From: Rapana venosa
Taxonomy: Eukaryota > Mollusca > Gastropoda > Neogastropoda > Muricidae
Assembly: GCA_028751875.1 (NCBI GenBank)
Contig: CM054159.1
Span: forward strand, 13,897,046 to 13,961,045
Reading direction: 5' to 3'
Length of the DNA stretch: 64,000 nucleotides
The translations under genes and the position numbers were made by a program. This document shows positions 1 through 12,710 of the stretch, in pieces; within the stretch, counting starts at the first letter, position 1, and the number at the start of each line of letters is the position of its first letter. The notes below the pieces were generated by a model. It was not told the DNA's origin, did no database searches, and saw only the letters and a program-made list of their open reading frames with translations.

Positions 1-1055
1 CTTTGAACCTTTATTTTTCCTTAGGGGATACCAGCACTAAGGATTACATTCAACTAGGGCAGAGAGAAGAGCATGCATGCAACATAGCTGCAATGTGTGT
101 TCACAGCAACACAGTAGTTTTACCAACAAACAGGTCAAACCAATCCATCCAATCTTGTTATGTATATCTTGGACGACCACAAGGGCCATATCGGGGTTAT
201 CACTTTGACAACATATCAAATGTGGTACAGCACTTTATGGTGTACATAATTTCATGACACCACTCTGCTTAAAAGCAATATGTGGGTCCTTCAATATAGG
301 ACGGCTTCTAGTGTTCCAAGCTTGTGACAGCAACCGTGATTGATATCTGCTTGAGGGGATTGAAAGAAGCAGGGCAGCAAAAAAGAAGAAGAAGGAGAAT
401 AATAAAAAGGAGGAGGAGAAGAAGCAAAAGGGAATTCTAAACAATAATTCGAAAAGAAACCCCCAAAAACACCAAGAAAACCACAGCTCACCATCTGCTT
501 CAAAAACCCAAAAGAAAATCAGACGTTTATGTACCAAGACATAGAACACTTAGTGAAATCACATCGTAAATCAAGATTATGATGAAATCTGTCACTTCAC
601 AATATAGATGCATCATACTATAATCCCACATCTCAGACAAAGAATCACACACCTCTGTGACTTTCTCTTTGTCAGATGCAACATAGGTTTGCCTTGTCGT
701 GTGGATTCATGAAATGATTTTATTTAAACTTATCTTTGCTGGAATGTCAACATGTGATGGGTTTAAGTTAGGCTGGAAACAAAACGCAACTTGTAGACAG
801 AAGAACAAGTTGTGTTGATGGCAAAACAGCTGCAAGGTGAAGGACAGAAACAGGGGGTAACCATTTCTTTTTATGGTCTACTTTTCTTGGCATGGCTCAG
901 ATTTAAAGCACCATCTGCATCCATTCATGTTAGTCAACCAGCAGAAAACCGGCTTCAAGGCAAGGTAAGGCGATGTTATAGATGGTAAACATGTTTAGCT
1001 CCTGCTTTCTGTGGCATGAGTTACTTTAAAGCAGAATCTGTATCACTTACTGCAA
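1..1055. repeat. Left partial satellite unit with decayed outer edge
   Basis: From about 370 the sequence matches the unit consensus: a purine-rich stretch, then blocks starting near 600 (TCACTTCACAATATAGATGC) and 670 (GATGCAACATAGGTTTGCC). The first ~360 bases are only weakly similar. For example, 75-110 resembles the block that elsewhere reads GTACATAGCTACAATTTGTG. I read this as a diverged array edge, which is typical of satellites. The part from 675 to 1055 is nearly identical to 7285-7662. Confidence 0.7.
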
Positions 1056-2850
1056 GACAGCTGCCAAGATTTTATGTTGTAGAAGCAAAATGGATGCTAT
1101 GTTAAAAGTCAGAAAAAAGGAGAGGGATGAGAAGAAGAAGAAGAAGAAGAAGAAGAAGAAGAAGAAGAAATTGGGAAGAAGAAGAATTGGGAAGAAGAAC
1201 AACAACAACAACAAGAACAGCAAGAGCAAGAGCAAGAAGAAGAACAACAAGAAGATAAACAAGAACAAGAAGAGTTGCGAAGAAGAAGAAAGACACAAGC
1301 AAAGTCATTACATACCATCTGCTATACAGAAAGATACAAGATAAATGCGGAGCAAGGCACAGACACCTTAACAACGAAACCAATAAACATGAAAGCTATT
1401 TGCACACTTCAGCATGCAGATGTATATTCCTGCCACTCAGAGAAAAAAAGCAACACTTTGTACACTTCTTTTTGGGCACATCCCAGTGTCTGATTTGCAG
1501 TGCTCTTCTCATAAGGCCTTTCTTTCAAACAGATAAGTAGTGGGGGGGGGGGGGGGGGGGGCGAGGGGGGAGAATGGGGGAGGGGGCAGGTCAAAATGTA
1601 ATAGGTGGATTCCAGTGGGAAAAAAAGAACAAGCGGTGTACATAGCTACAATTTGTGTTGGGAGCAAAACATCTTCAAGGCAAGGCGGCGTAAAAGTGGT
1701 AAACAATTTTACGGACTGTTGTTCTGTGCACACCTTGGCTTTAAAGCAGCATCTCTATTTTATCTTGTCTATGTCAGCTGCCAAGGTTCTGGATTTGTAA
1801 TGAAATTTAATCACATGGGAAATGAAAAAGAAGAAGAAATAGAAGAAGAAGAAGAAGAAGAAGAAGAAGAAGAAGAAGAAGAAGAAGAAGAAGAAGAAAA
1901 TAAGAAGAAGAAGAAGAAGAAGAAGAAAAATGATTGCAAAGAATTGCAAAGAAGAAGAAAAAGAAGAATTGCGAAGAAGAAGAAGAATTGCGAAAAAGAA
2001 GAAGAAGAAGAAGAAGAAGAAGAAGAAGAAGAAGAAGAAGAAGAAGAAGAAGAATTGCGAAGAAGAATTGCGAAGAAGAAGAAGAATTGCGAAGAAGAAG
2101 AAGAAGAAGAAGAAGAAGAAGAAGAAGAAGAAGAAGAAGAAAGAGAAGAAAAAGAAGAAGAAGAAGAAGAAGAAAGAAGAAGAGAAGAGAAGAAAAAAGA
2201 ATTGCGAAGGTGAAGAAAGAAGAAGAAGAGGAAATGAATTCTGAACAATAAAAAGAATTCCCAAGAGGAAAAAACAACAAAAAGAAGACCATCTGCCTCA
2301 AAAAATTAAAACAGATAAGAGAAACGTGGAACAAGATATATAAAACACTTTGAAATACACACTAAATCAAAATTTTGATGTAATCAGTCACTTCACAATA
2401 CAGATGCATTATGCTATAATCACATATCTCAGACGAAAATTCACACACCTCTATGACTTTCTCTCTGGCAGATGCAACATAGGTTTGCCTTGTCGTGTCT
2501 AGTCATGCAATAGTTTTATTTAAACTGATTTCTGCTGGAGGTTCACCATGTGATAGATTTAAGCCAAGCTGGAAACAAACGCAATTTGTAGACAGGAGAA
2601 CAATTTGTGTTGACGGCAAATCATCTACACAGGGAAGGAGAGAAACAGGTGGCAACTATTTATTTTTATGATCTACATCTCTTAGCATGACTCAGATTTA
2701 AAGCACCATCTGTATCCATTCATGTCAGTCAACCAGCAGCAAACCGGCTTCAAGGCAAGGTAAGGCAATGTTATAGGTGGTAAACATGTTTAGCTCGTGC
2801 TTTCTGTGGCATGGGTTACTTTACAGCAGAATCTGTATCACTTACTGCAA
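1056..2850. repeat. Satellite unit 1
   Basis: Tract A is short (about 1129-1170). The CAA/CAG linker lies at about 1198-1270 and the poly-G run at about 1542-1562. Tract B is very long (about 1829-2230) and is interrupted repeatedly by the variant AATTGCGAAG. This unit is most like unit 5 in its first half. Confidence 0.88.
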
Positions 2851-3084
2851 GACAGCTGCCAAGATTTTATGTTGTAGAAGCAAAATGGATGAAATGTTAA
2901 AGTCAGAAAAGAGAGAGGTATGAGAAGAAGAAGAATGCAAAGAAGAAGAATGTGAAGAATGCGAGGAATGCAAAGAATGCAAAGAAGAAAAATAATGTGA
3001 AGAATGCGAAGAAGGAAAAGGAAGAAGGAGGAGAGAAACAAGAAGAATTGTGAAGAAGAAGAAGAAATTGTGAAGAAAAATTGT

Positions 3085-3119
<35 letters not shown>

Positions 3120-4489
3120 AGAAGAAGAAGAAGAAGAAGAAGAAGAAGAAGAAGAAAAGGAAGAAGAGAAGAAGAGAAGAAGAAGAAGAAGAAGAAGAAG
3201 AAGAAGAAGACGAAGAAGAAGAAGAAAGAAGAAGAAGAAGAAGAAGAAGAAAGAATTGCAAAGAAGAAGAATTGCAAAGAAGAAGAACTGCGATTGAGAT
3301 GAAAAACATAAACAACAAAAAGACCAACATCAACAAGAACAAGAAGAGTTGCGAAGAAGAGAAAGACAAGCAAAGTCATGACATACCAACTGCTAGACAG
3401 AAAGATACAAGATAATCGCGGAGCAAGACACAGAACACCTTAACAACAAAACCAATAAACACAAAAGCTATTTACACACAGATGTATATTCCTGCCACCC
3501 AGAGAAAAAAAAGCAACACTTCCTACTTTTCTTTTTGGGCACATCTCAAATTGTCTGATTTGCGGTGCTCTTCCCATAAGGCCTTTCTTTCAAACAGATA
3601 CGGAGGGGGAGGGGGGGGGGGAGGGATGGAGCAGGTCAAAACGTAATAGACGGATTCCAGTGGGAAACAAGAACCAGGGGTGTACATAGCTACAATTTGT
3701 GTTGGGAGCAAAACATCTTCAAGGCAAGGCGGTGTAAAAGTGGTAAACAATTTTACAGACTGTTGCTCTGTGCTCACCTTGGCTTCAAAGCAGCATCTCT
3801 ATTTCTCTTTTCTATGTCAGCTGTCTAGCGTTTTGAAACTGTAAAAGCTGAAGTAATGACATTTAGTCGCATGGGAAAAGAGACGAAGAAAAAGAAGAGG
3901 AGGAAGGAGGAGGAGGAAAAGAAGAAACCTGAATAAAAAAAAAATCTCCAAAGAAGAACAAAAGGAACAAGAAGAAAACCACAACACCCCGTCAGCCTGG
4001 AAGATCAAAATGATGATGTAATCAATCACTTCACAATATAGATGCATCATACTATAATCCGACGTCGCAGACACAAAACCACACACCTCTGTGACTTTCT
4101 CTTTGACAGATGCAACATAAGTTTGCCTTGTCGTGTGTATTCATGCAATGATTTTATTTAAACTAATCTCTGCTGGAAGTTCAACATGTAATGATTTTAA
4201 CCCAAGCTGGAAACAAAACGTAATTTGGAGACAGGAGTACAATTTATGATGATGGCAAAACAGCTGCACAAGGAAGAGGAAAAACAGGTGGCAACTATTC
4301 CTTTTTATGGTCTACATCTCTTGGCATGACTAAGATTTAAACCACCATCTGCATCAATTCATGTCAGTCAACCAGCAGCAAACCGGTTTGAAGGCAAGGT
4401 AAAGCGATATTATAGATGGTAAACATGTTTGGTTCCTGTTTTCTGTGGCATGGGTTACTTTAAAGCAGAATCTGTATCATTTACTGCAA
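2851..4489. repeat. Satellite unit 2
   Basis: Tract A is long and impure (about 2923-3290), with ATGCGAAG- and ATTGTGAAG-type interruptions. The poly-G run is at about 3603-3622. Tract B is short and GGA-rich (about 3883-3925). The block at 3300-3400 (with ACCAACATCAACAAGAACAA) is shared specifically with unit 6. Confidence 0.88.
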
Positions 4490-5980
4490 GACAGCTGCCA
4501 AGATTTTATGTTGTGAAAGCAAAATGTATGAAATAAAATCACTCGCAATGTTAAAAGCTAGAAAAAAAAGGGGAGGGATGAGAAGAAGAAGAAGAAGAAG
4601 AAGAAGAAGAAGAAGAAGAAGAAGAAGAAGAAGAAGAAGAAGAAGAAGAAGAAGAAGAACAAACAACAACAACAACAACAACAACAACAAACAACAGCAA
4701 CAACAACAACAACAAGAAGGAGAAGAAGACAATTAAAGTCATCACATACCATCTGCTAGGCGGAAAGGTACAAGATAAATGCGGAGCAAGACACAGACCT
4801 ACTTAACAAGGAAACCAATAAACATGAAAGCCATTTACACACTTCAGCATACAGATGTATAGTCCTGCCACCCAGAGAAAAAAAAGCTACACTTCCTACA
4901 CTTCTTTTTGGGCACATCTCAAATTGTCTGATTTGCCGTGCTCTTCTCATAAGGCCTTTCTTTCACACAGATAAGGGGGGGGGGGGGGGGGGGGGGGGGG
5001 AGGGGCGGGTCAAAAGGTAATAGATGGATTCCAGTGGGAAAAAAGAACCAGCTGTGTACCTAGCTACAATTTGTGTTGGGAGCAAAACATCTTCAAGGCA
5101 AGGCGGCGTAAAAGTGGTAAACAATTTTACGGACTGTTGTTCTGTGCACACCTTGGCTTCAAAGCAACATCTCTATTTCTCTTGCTTATGTCAGCTGTCC
5201 AAGGTTTCTGAAATTGAAAAAGCAGAAGTAATGACATTTAGTCACATGGGAAAAGAGACAAAGAAGAAGAAGAAGAATGAGGAGGAGGAAGAGGAGGAGG
5301 TGGAGGAGGAACGGGGGAGGAGGAGGAAGAGGAGGAAGAATAGAAGAATCATGAACAAGAAATTCATTCCAAAAAAGAACAAAAGGAACAAGAAGAAAAC
5401 CACAGCACCCCATCTGCCTGGAAAAACAACGGAAAGTAGATCAGATGAATAGGGAGTGAGACATATAAAACACTTTGGGAAAATCACACCATGGATCAAG
5501 ATTACGATGTAATCAGTCACTTCACATACAGATGCACCATACTATATTCCCACGTTTCAGACAAAGAATCACACACCTCTGTGACTTTCTCTCTGGCAGA
5601 TGCAACATAGGTTTGCCTCGTCCCGTGTAGTCATGCAATCTTTTTTAAAAACTAATCTCTTCTGGGGGTCCAACATGTGATGGATTTAAGCCAAGCTGGA
5701 AACAAAACGCCATGTGTAGACAGGAGTACAATTTGTGTTGACGGCAAAACAGCTGCATGGTGAAGGAAAGACACAGGTGGTAACTATTCCTGTTTATGGT
5801 CTACATCTCTTGTCATGATTCAGATTGAAAGTACCATCCGCATCCATTCATGTCAGTCAACCAGCAGCAAACCGGCTTTAAGGCAAAGTAAGGTGATGTT
5901 ATATATGTGGTAAACATGTTTAGCCCCTGCTTTGTATGGCATGGGCTACTTTACAGCAGAATCTGTATCACTTACTACAA
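4490..5980. repeat. Satellite unit 3
   Basis: Before tract A there is a ~15-base extra segment (AAATAAAATCACTCGC) shared with unit 8 and, in diverged form, unit 6. Tract A is pure GAA (about 4580-4660), followed by a pure CAA array (about 4660-4715). The poly-G run is at about 4975-5000. Tract B is GGA/GAA mixed (about 5263-5345). Confidence 0.88.
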
Positions 5981-7662
5981 GACAGCTGCCATGATTGTAT
6001 GTTGCGGAAGCAAAATGAATGCTATGTTAAAAGTCAGAAAAGAAGGAGAGGGATGAGAAAAAGAAGAATGCAAAGAAGAGGAATGAGAAGAAGAATTGCG
6101 AAGAAGAAGAATTGCGAAGAAGAAGAAGAAGAATTGCGAAGAAGAAGAATTGCGAAGAAGAAGAATTGCGAAGAAGAAGAAGAAGAAGAAGAAGAAGAAG
6201 AAGAAGAAGAAGAAGAAGAAGAAGAAGAAGAAGAAGAAGAAGAAGAAGAAGAAGAAGAAGAAGGAGGAGGAGGAGGAGAAGAAGAAAAATTGTGAAGAAA
6301 AAGAATTGGGAAGAAAAAGAACAACAACAACAACAAGAACAGCAAAAGCAAGAAGAACAACAACAACAAGATAAACAAGAACAAGAAGAGCTGCGAAGAA
6401 AGAGAAGAAGACAAGCAAAGTCATCACATTCCATCTGCTAGGCGGATAGACACAAGATAAATGCGGAGCAAGACACAGAACACCTAAACAACGAAACCAA
6501 TAAATATGAAAGCTATTTACACACTTCAGCATACAGATGTATATTCCTGCCACTCAAAGAAAAAACAGCGACACTTCCTACACTTCTCTTTGGGCACATC
6601 CCAAAGTGTCTGATTTGTCGTGCTCTTCTCATAAGGCCTTTCTTTCAAACAGATAAGGGGGGAGGGGGGGAGGAAGGGGGGAGTGATGGAGCAGGTCAAA
6701 ATGTAATAGATGGATTCCAGTGGGAAAAAAGAACCAGCGGTGTACATAGCTACAATTTGTGTTGGGAGTAAAACATCTTCAAGGCAAGGCGGTGTAAAAG
6801 TGGTAAACAATTTTAGGGACTGTTGCTCTGTGCACACCTTGGCTTCAAAGCAACATCTCTATTTCTCCTGGTTATGTCAGCTGCCAAGGTTTCTGAAATT
6901 GTAAAAGCTGAAGTAATGACATTTAGTCGCATGAGAAAAGAGACCAAGAAGAAGACGAAGAAAGAGGAGGAGGAGGAAGAGGAGGAGATGGAGGAGGAGA
7001 AGGAGGAGGAGGAGGAGGAAAAGAAGAAACCTGAACAAGAAAAACAATTCCAAGGAAGAACAAAAATGAACAAGAAGAAAACCACAGCATCCCATCTGCC
7101 TCAAAAAACAACAAAAAGAAGATAAGATGAATAGGGAGCAAGACATTTAAAACACTTTGGGAAAATCACACCATGGATCAAGATAATGATTTAATCAGCC
7201 ATTTCACAATTCAGTGTCCTCATACTACAGTACCACATCTCAGACAAAGAATCACACTCCTCTGTGACTTTCTCTTTGTCAGATGCAACATAGGTTTGCC
7301 TTGTCATGTGGATTCATGAAATGATTTTATTTAAACTTATCTCTGCTGGAATGTCAACATGTGATGGGTTTAAGTTAGGCTGGAAACAAAACGCAACTTG
7401 TAGACAGAAGAACAAGTTGTGTTGATGGCAAAACAGCTGCAAGGTGAAGGGGAGAAACAGGGGGTAACCATTTCTTTTTATGGTCTACTTTTCTTGGCAT
7501 GGCTCAGATTTAAAGCACCATCTGCATCCATTCATGTCAGTCAACCAGCAGCAAACCGGCTTCAAGGCAAGGTAAGGCGATGTTATAGGTGGTAAACATG
7601 TTTAGCTCCTGCTTTCTGTGGCATGAGTTACTTTAAAGCAGAATCTGTATCACTTACTGCAA
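5981..7662. repeat. Satellite unit 4
   Basis: Tract A runs from about 6050 to 6300. It begins with alternating AATTGCGAAG variants and then about 90 bases of pure GAA. The G-rich run is at about 6656-6690. Tract B is GGA-rich (about 6945-7030). From about 7285 the sequence becomes almost identical to 675-1055, so the transition to unit 5 repeats the start of the array. Confidence 0.88.
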
Positions 7663-9202
7663 GACAGCTGCCAAGATTTTATGTTGTAGAAGCAAAATGG
7701 ATGCTATGTTAAAAGTCAGAAAAAAGGAGAGGGATGAGAAGAAGAAAAAGAAAGGAAGAAGAAGAAGAATTAAGAAGAAGAAGAAGAAGAAAAAAAGAAG
7801 AAGAAGAAGAAGAAGAAGAAGAAGAAGAAGAAGAAGAAGAAGAAGAAGAAGAAGAAGAAGAAGAAGAAATTGGAAGAAGAAGAATTGGGAAGAAGAAGAA
7901 TTGGGAAGAACAACAACAACAACAAGAACAAGAACAGCAAGAGCAAGAGCAAGAAAAAGAACAACAAGAAGATAAACAAGAACAAGAAGAGTTGCGAAGA
8001 AGAAGAAAGACACAAGCAAAGTCACTACATACCATCTGCTATACAGAAAGATACAAGATAAATGCGGAGCAAGGCACAGACACCTTAACAACGAAACCAA
8101 TAAACATGAAAGCCATTTACACACTTCAGCATGCAGATGTATATTCCTGCCACCCAGAGGGAAAAGCAACACTTTGTACACTTCTTTTTGGGCACATCCC
8201 AGTGTCTGATTTGCAGTGCTCTTCTCATAAGGCCTTTCTTTCAAACAGATAAGTTGGGTGGGGGGGGAGGTCAAAACGTAATAGATGGATTCCAGTGGGA
8301 AAAAAGAACCTGCAGTGTACATAGCTACACTTTGTGTTGGGAGTAAAACATCTTCAAGGCAAGGCGGTGTAAAAGTGGTAAACAATTTTACGGACTGTTG
8401 CTCTGTGCACACCTTGGCTTTAAAGCAACATCTCCATTTCTCTTTTTTTTGTCAGCTGCCAAGGTTTCTGAAATTGTAAAAGCAGAAGTAATGACATTTA
8501 GTCACACGGGAAAAGAAGAATAAAAAGAAGAAGGAGAAAAAGGTGGAGGATGAGGAGGAGGAAAAGAAGAATCCTGAACAAGAAAAACAATTTCAAAGAT
8601 GAACAAAGGGAACAAGAAGAAAACCCCAGCACCCCATCTGCCTGGAAAAACAACGGAGAGTAGATCAGATATATAGGGAGCGAGGCATATAAAACACGTT
8701 GTGAAATCACACCATGGATCAAGATAACGATGTGATCAGTCACTTCACAATACAGATGCATCATGCTATAGTCCTATGTCTCAGACAAAGAATCACACAA
8801 CTCTGTGACTTTCTCTCTGGCAGATGCATTATAGGTTTGCCTTGTCGCGTGTAGTCATGCAATAGTTTTATTTAAACTAATTTCTGCTGGAGGTTCACCA
8901 TGTGATAGATTTAAGCCAAGCTGGAAATAAACGCAATTTGTAGACAGGAGAACAATTTGTGTTGACGGCAAATCAGCTACACAGGGAAGGAGAGAAACAG
9001 GTGGCAGCTATTTCTTTTTATAATATACATATCTTAGCATGACTCAGATTTAAAGCACCATCTGCAGCAATTCATGTCAGTCAACAAGCAGCAAACGGGC
9101 TTCAAGGCAAGGTAAGGCAATGTTATAGGTGGTAAACATGTTTAGCTCCTGCTTTCTGTGGCATGGGTTACTTTAAAGCTGAATCTGTATCACTTACTGC
9201 AA
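7663..9202. repeat. Satellite unit 5
   Basis: Very similar to unit 1 in its first 600 bases. Tract A runs about 7736-7910 and includes a long pure GAA block, followed by the linker with AAGAGCAAG motifs. The poly-G run is short (about 8258-8268) and tract B is short (about 8513-8575). Confidence 0.88.
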
Positions 9203-10167
9203 GACAGCTGCCAAGATTTTATGTTGTGTGAGCAAAATGGCTGACATAAAATTGCTTGCTATGTTAAAAGTCAGAAAAGAAGAGAGGGATGACAAGAAGA
9301 AGAAGAAGAAGAAGAAGAAGAAGAAGAAGAACAAGAACAAGAACAAGAACAAGAACAAGAAGAATTGCAAAGAAGAAGAATTACAAAGAAGAAGAACTGC
9401 AATGAAGAAGGAAAAGATAAACAACAAAACGACCAACATCAACAAGAACAAGAAGAGTTACCAAGAAGAGAAATACAATCAAAGTCATGACATACCGTCT
9501 GCTAGACAGAAAGATACAAGATAAATGCGGAGCAAGACACAGAACACCTTAACAAGGAAACCAATAAATATAAAAGCCATTTACACACTTCAGCATACAG
9601 ATGTATATTCCTGCCACTCAGAGAAAAAAAAGCAACACCTTGTACACTTCTTTATGGGCACATCCCAAATTGTCTGATTTAGGGTACTCTTCTTATAAAG
9701 GACTTCCTTTCAAACAGATAAGGGGGTGGGGGAGAAAGGGGGGGGGGGAGGGGGGCAGGTCAAAACGTAATAGATGGATTCCAGTGGGAAAAAAGAACCA
9801 GTGGTGTGCATTGCTACAATTTGTGTTGGGAGCAAAACATCTTCAAGGCAAGGCGGCGTAAAAGTGGTGAACAATTTTACGGACTGTTGTTCTGTGCACA
9901 CCTTGGCTTCAAAGCAGCATCTCTATTTCTCTTTTTTATGTCAGCTGCCAAGGTTCTAAAATTGTAAAAGCAGAAGTAATGACATTTAGTCACATGGGAA
10001 AAGGGAAGAAGAAGAAGAAGAAGAAGAAGAAGAAAGAAGAAGAAGAAGAAGAAGAAGAAGAAGAAGACGAAGACGAAGAAGAAGAAGAAGAAGAAGAAGA
10101 AGAAGAATGAGAAAAAGAAGAATGAGAAGAAGAAGAAGAAGAAGAAGAAGAAGAAGAAGAAGAAGAA

Positions 10168-10199
<32 letters not shown>

Positions 10200-11027
10200 A
10201 AAAGAAGAAGAAGAAGAAGAAGAAGAAGAAGAAAGAAGAAAGAAGAAGAAGAAGAAGAAGAAGAAGAAGAAGAAGAAGAAGAAGAAGGAGGAGGAGGAGG
10301 AGGAGGAGGAGGAGGAGAAAACGAAGAATCCTGAACAAGTTTTTAAAAATGCAAAGAACTATAAAAGGAACAAGAAGAAAACCACAGCACCCCATCTGCC
10401 TCGAAAAACAACAAAAAGTACATAAGATGAATAAGGAGCAAGACATATACATTACTTTGTGAAATCACACCATGGATCAAGATTATGATTCAATCAGTCA
10501 CTTCACAATACAAATGCACCATAGTATAGTCTAAGGTTGGTTTGTTCGGTTTTGTATTTAACATCAGTTCACTATGAGTGATATTAGTCGGACATAATCC
10601 CAGTCTTAGACAAAATTTCACACACCTCTGTGACATTCCCTCGGGCAGATGCAACATTGCTCTGCCTTGTCATGTGTATCCATGCAATGGTTTTATTTAA
10701 ACTAATCTCTGCTGGAAGTTCAACATGTGATGGATTTAAGCCGAACTGGAAACAAAACACAATTTGTAGACAGGAGGAAATTTGTGTTGATGGCAAAACA
10801 GCTGCACAGGGAAGGGGAGAAACAGTTGGTAACCATTCCTTTTTATAATCTACATCTCTTAGCATGACTCGGATTTAAAGCACCATCTGCACCAATTCAT
10901 GTCAGTCAACAAGCAGCAAACTCGTTTGAAGGCAAGGTAAGGCGATGTTATAGGTGGTAAATATGTTTGGCTCCTGCTTTCTGTGGCATGGGCTACTTTA
11001 AAGCAGAATCTGTATCACTTACTGCAA
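9203..11027. repeat. Satellite unit 6
   Basis: Tract A is short and passes into an ACAAGA array (about 9293-9365). The G-rich run is at about 9720-9757. Tract B is one of the longest in the window (about 10006-10325), GAA grading into GGA. An extra ~77-base segment at about 10530-10605 (TATGAGTGATATTAGTCGGA inside it) is absent from units 1-5 and shared with unit 7. Confidence 0.88.
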
Positions 11028-12710
11028 GACAGCTGCCAAGATTTTATGTTGTAGAAGCAAAATGGATGCTATGTTAAAAGTCAGAAAAAAGGAGAGGGAT
11101 GAGAAGAAGAAGAATGCGAAGAAGAAGAAGAATGTGAAGAAGAATGCGAAGAAGAATGCGAAGAAGAATGTGAAGAAGAAGAAGAAGAGAAGAAGAAGAA
11201 GAAGAAGAAGAAGGAAGAAGAAGAAGAAGAAGAAGAAGAAGAGAGAAGAAGAAGAAGAAGAAGAAGAAGAAGAAGAAGAAAAATTGAGAAGAAGAAGAAT
11301 TGGGAAGAAGAACAACAACAACAACAAGAACAGCAAGAGCAAGAGCAAGAAGAAGAACAACAAGAAGATAAACAAGAACAAGAAGAGCTGCGAAGAAAAT
11401 TATGAAGACAAGCAAAGTCATCACATTCCATCTGCTAGGCGGAAAGATACAAGACAAATGCGGAGCAAGACACTGAGCACCTTAACAACGAAACCAATAA
11501 ACATGAAAGCTATTTACACACTTCAGCATACAGATGTATATTCCTGCCACCCAGAGAAAAAATAGCAACACTTTGTACACTCTTTCTGGGCACATCCCAA
11601 AGTGTCTGATTTGCGGTGCTCTTCCCATAAGGCCGTTCTTTCAAACAGATAAGGGGGGGGGGGAGGGATGGAGCAGGTCAAAATGTAATAGATGGATTCC
11701 AGTGGGGAAAAAGAACCAGCGATGTACATAGCTACAATTTTTGTTGGGAGCAAAACATCTTCAAGGCAAGGCGGTGTAAAAGTGGTAAACAATTTTACGG
11801 ACTGTTGCTTTGTGTATACTTTGGCTTCAAAGCAGCATCTCTATTTCTCTGTTTTATGTCAGTTTGCCCAAGGTTTCTGAAATTGTAAAAGCAGAAGAAA
11901 TGACATTTAGTCGCATGGGAAAAGAAGAATAAAATGAAGAAAAAGGGAAAAGAGGAGGAGGATGAGAAGGGGGAGGAGGAGGAGGAGGAGGAGGAGGAGG
12001 AGGAGGAGGAAAAGAAGAATCCTGAACAAGAAAAAACAATTCCAAAGAAGAAAAAAAGAAACAAGAAGAAAACCACAGCTCACCATCTGCTTCAAAAAGC
12101 AAAAAAATAGATCAGATGAATAGGGAGCGAGACATACAAAACACGTTGTGAAATCCCACCATGGATCAAGATCATGATTCAATCAGTCACTTCACAAAAC
12201 ATATGCATCATATTATAGTCTCACGTTGTTTCGTTCGTTTTTGTATTAAACATCAGTTCATTATGAGTGATATTAGTCGGACATAAGCCCAGTCTTAGAC
12301 AAAGAATCACACACCTCTGTGACGTTCTCTCTGGCAGATGCAACATCGTTTCGCCTTGTCATGTGGATTCATGCAATGGTTCTATATCAACTAATCTCTG
12401 CTGGAGGTTCACCATGTGACGGATTTAAGCCAAGCTGGAAACAAAACGTAATTCGTAGACAGGAAATAAGTTTGTGTTGACATCAAAATGGCTGCAAGGT
12501 GAAGAGAGCCTGTAACCATTTCTTTTTATGGTCTACCTCTCTTGGCATGACTCAGGTTTAAAGCACTATCTGCATCAATTCATGTCAGTTAACCAGCAGC
12601 AAACCGGCTTCAAGGCAAGGTAAGGCGATGTTATAGGTGGTAAACATGTTTAGCTCCTGCTTTCTGTGGCATGGGCTACTTTACAGCAGCATCTGTATCA
12701 CTTACTGCAA
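11028..12710. repeat. Satellite unit 7
   Basis: Tract A (about 11101-11305) contains AATGCGAAG and AATGTGAAG variants. The poly-G run is at about 11653-11664. Tract B is GGA-rich (about 11925-12020). It carries the same ~77-base extra segment as unit 6 (about 12220-12297). Confidence 0.88.

Noticed and set aside
1605..2251. Open frames of up to about 200 codons rich in E, K, R, F, L or S
   Set aside because: They are translations of GAA/TTC tracts in all frames on both strands; similar frames occur at every purine tract. No domain or consistent start was found.
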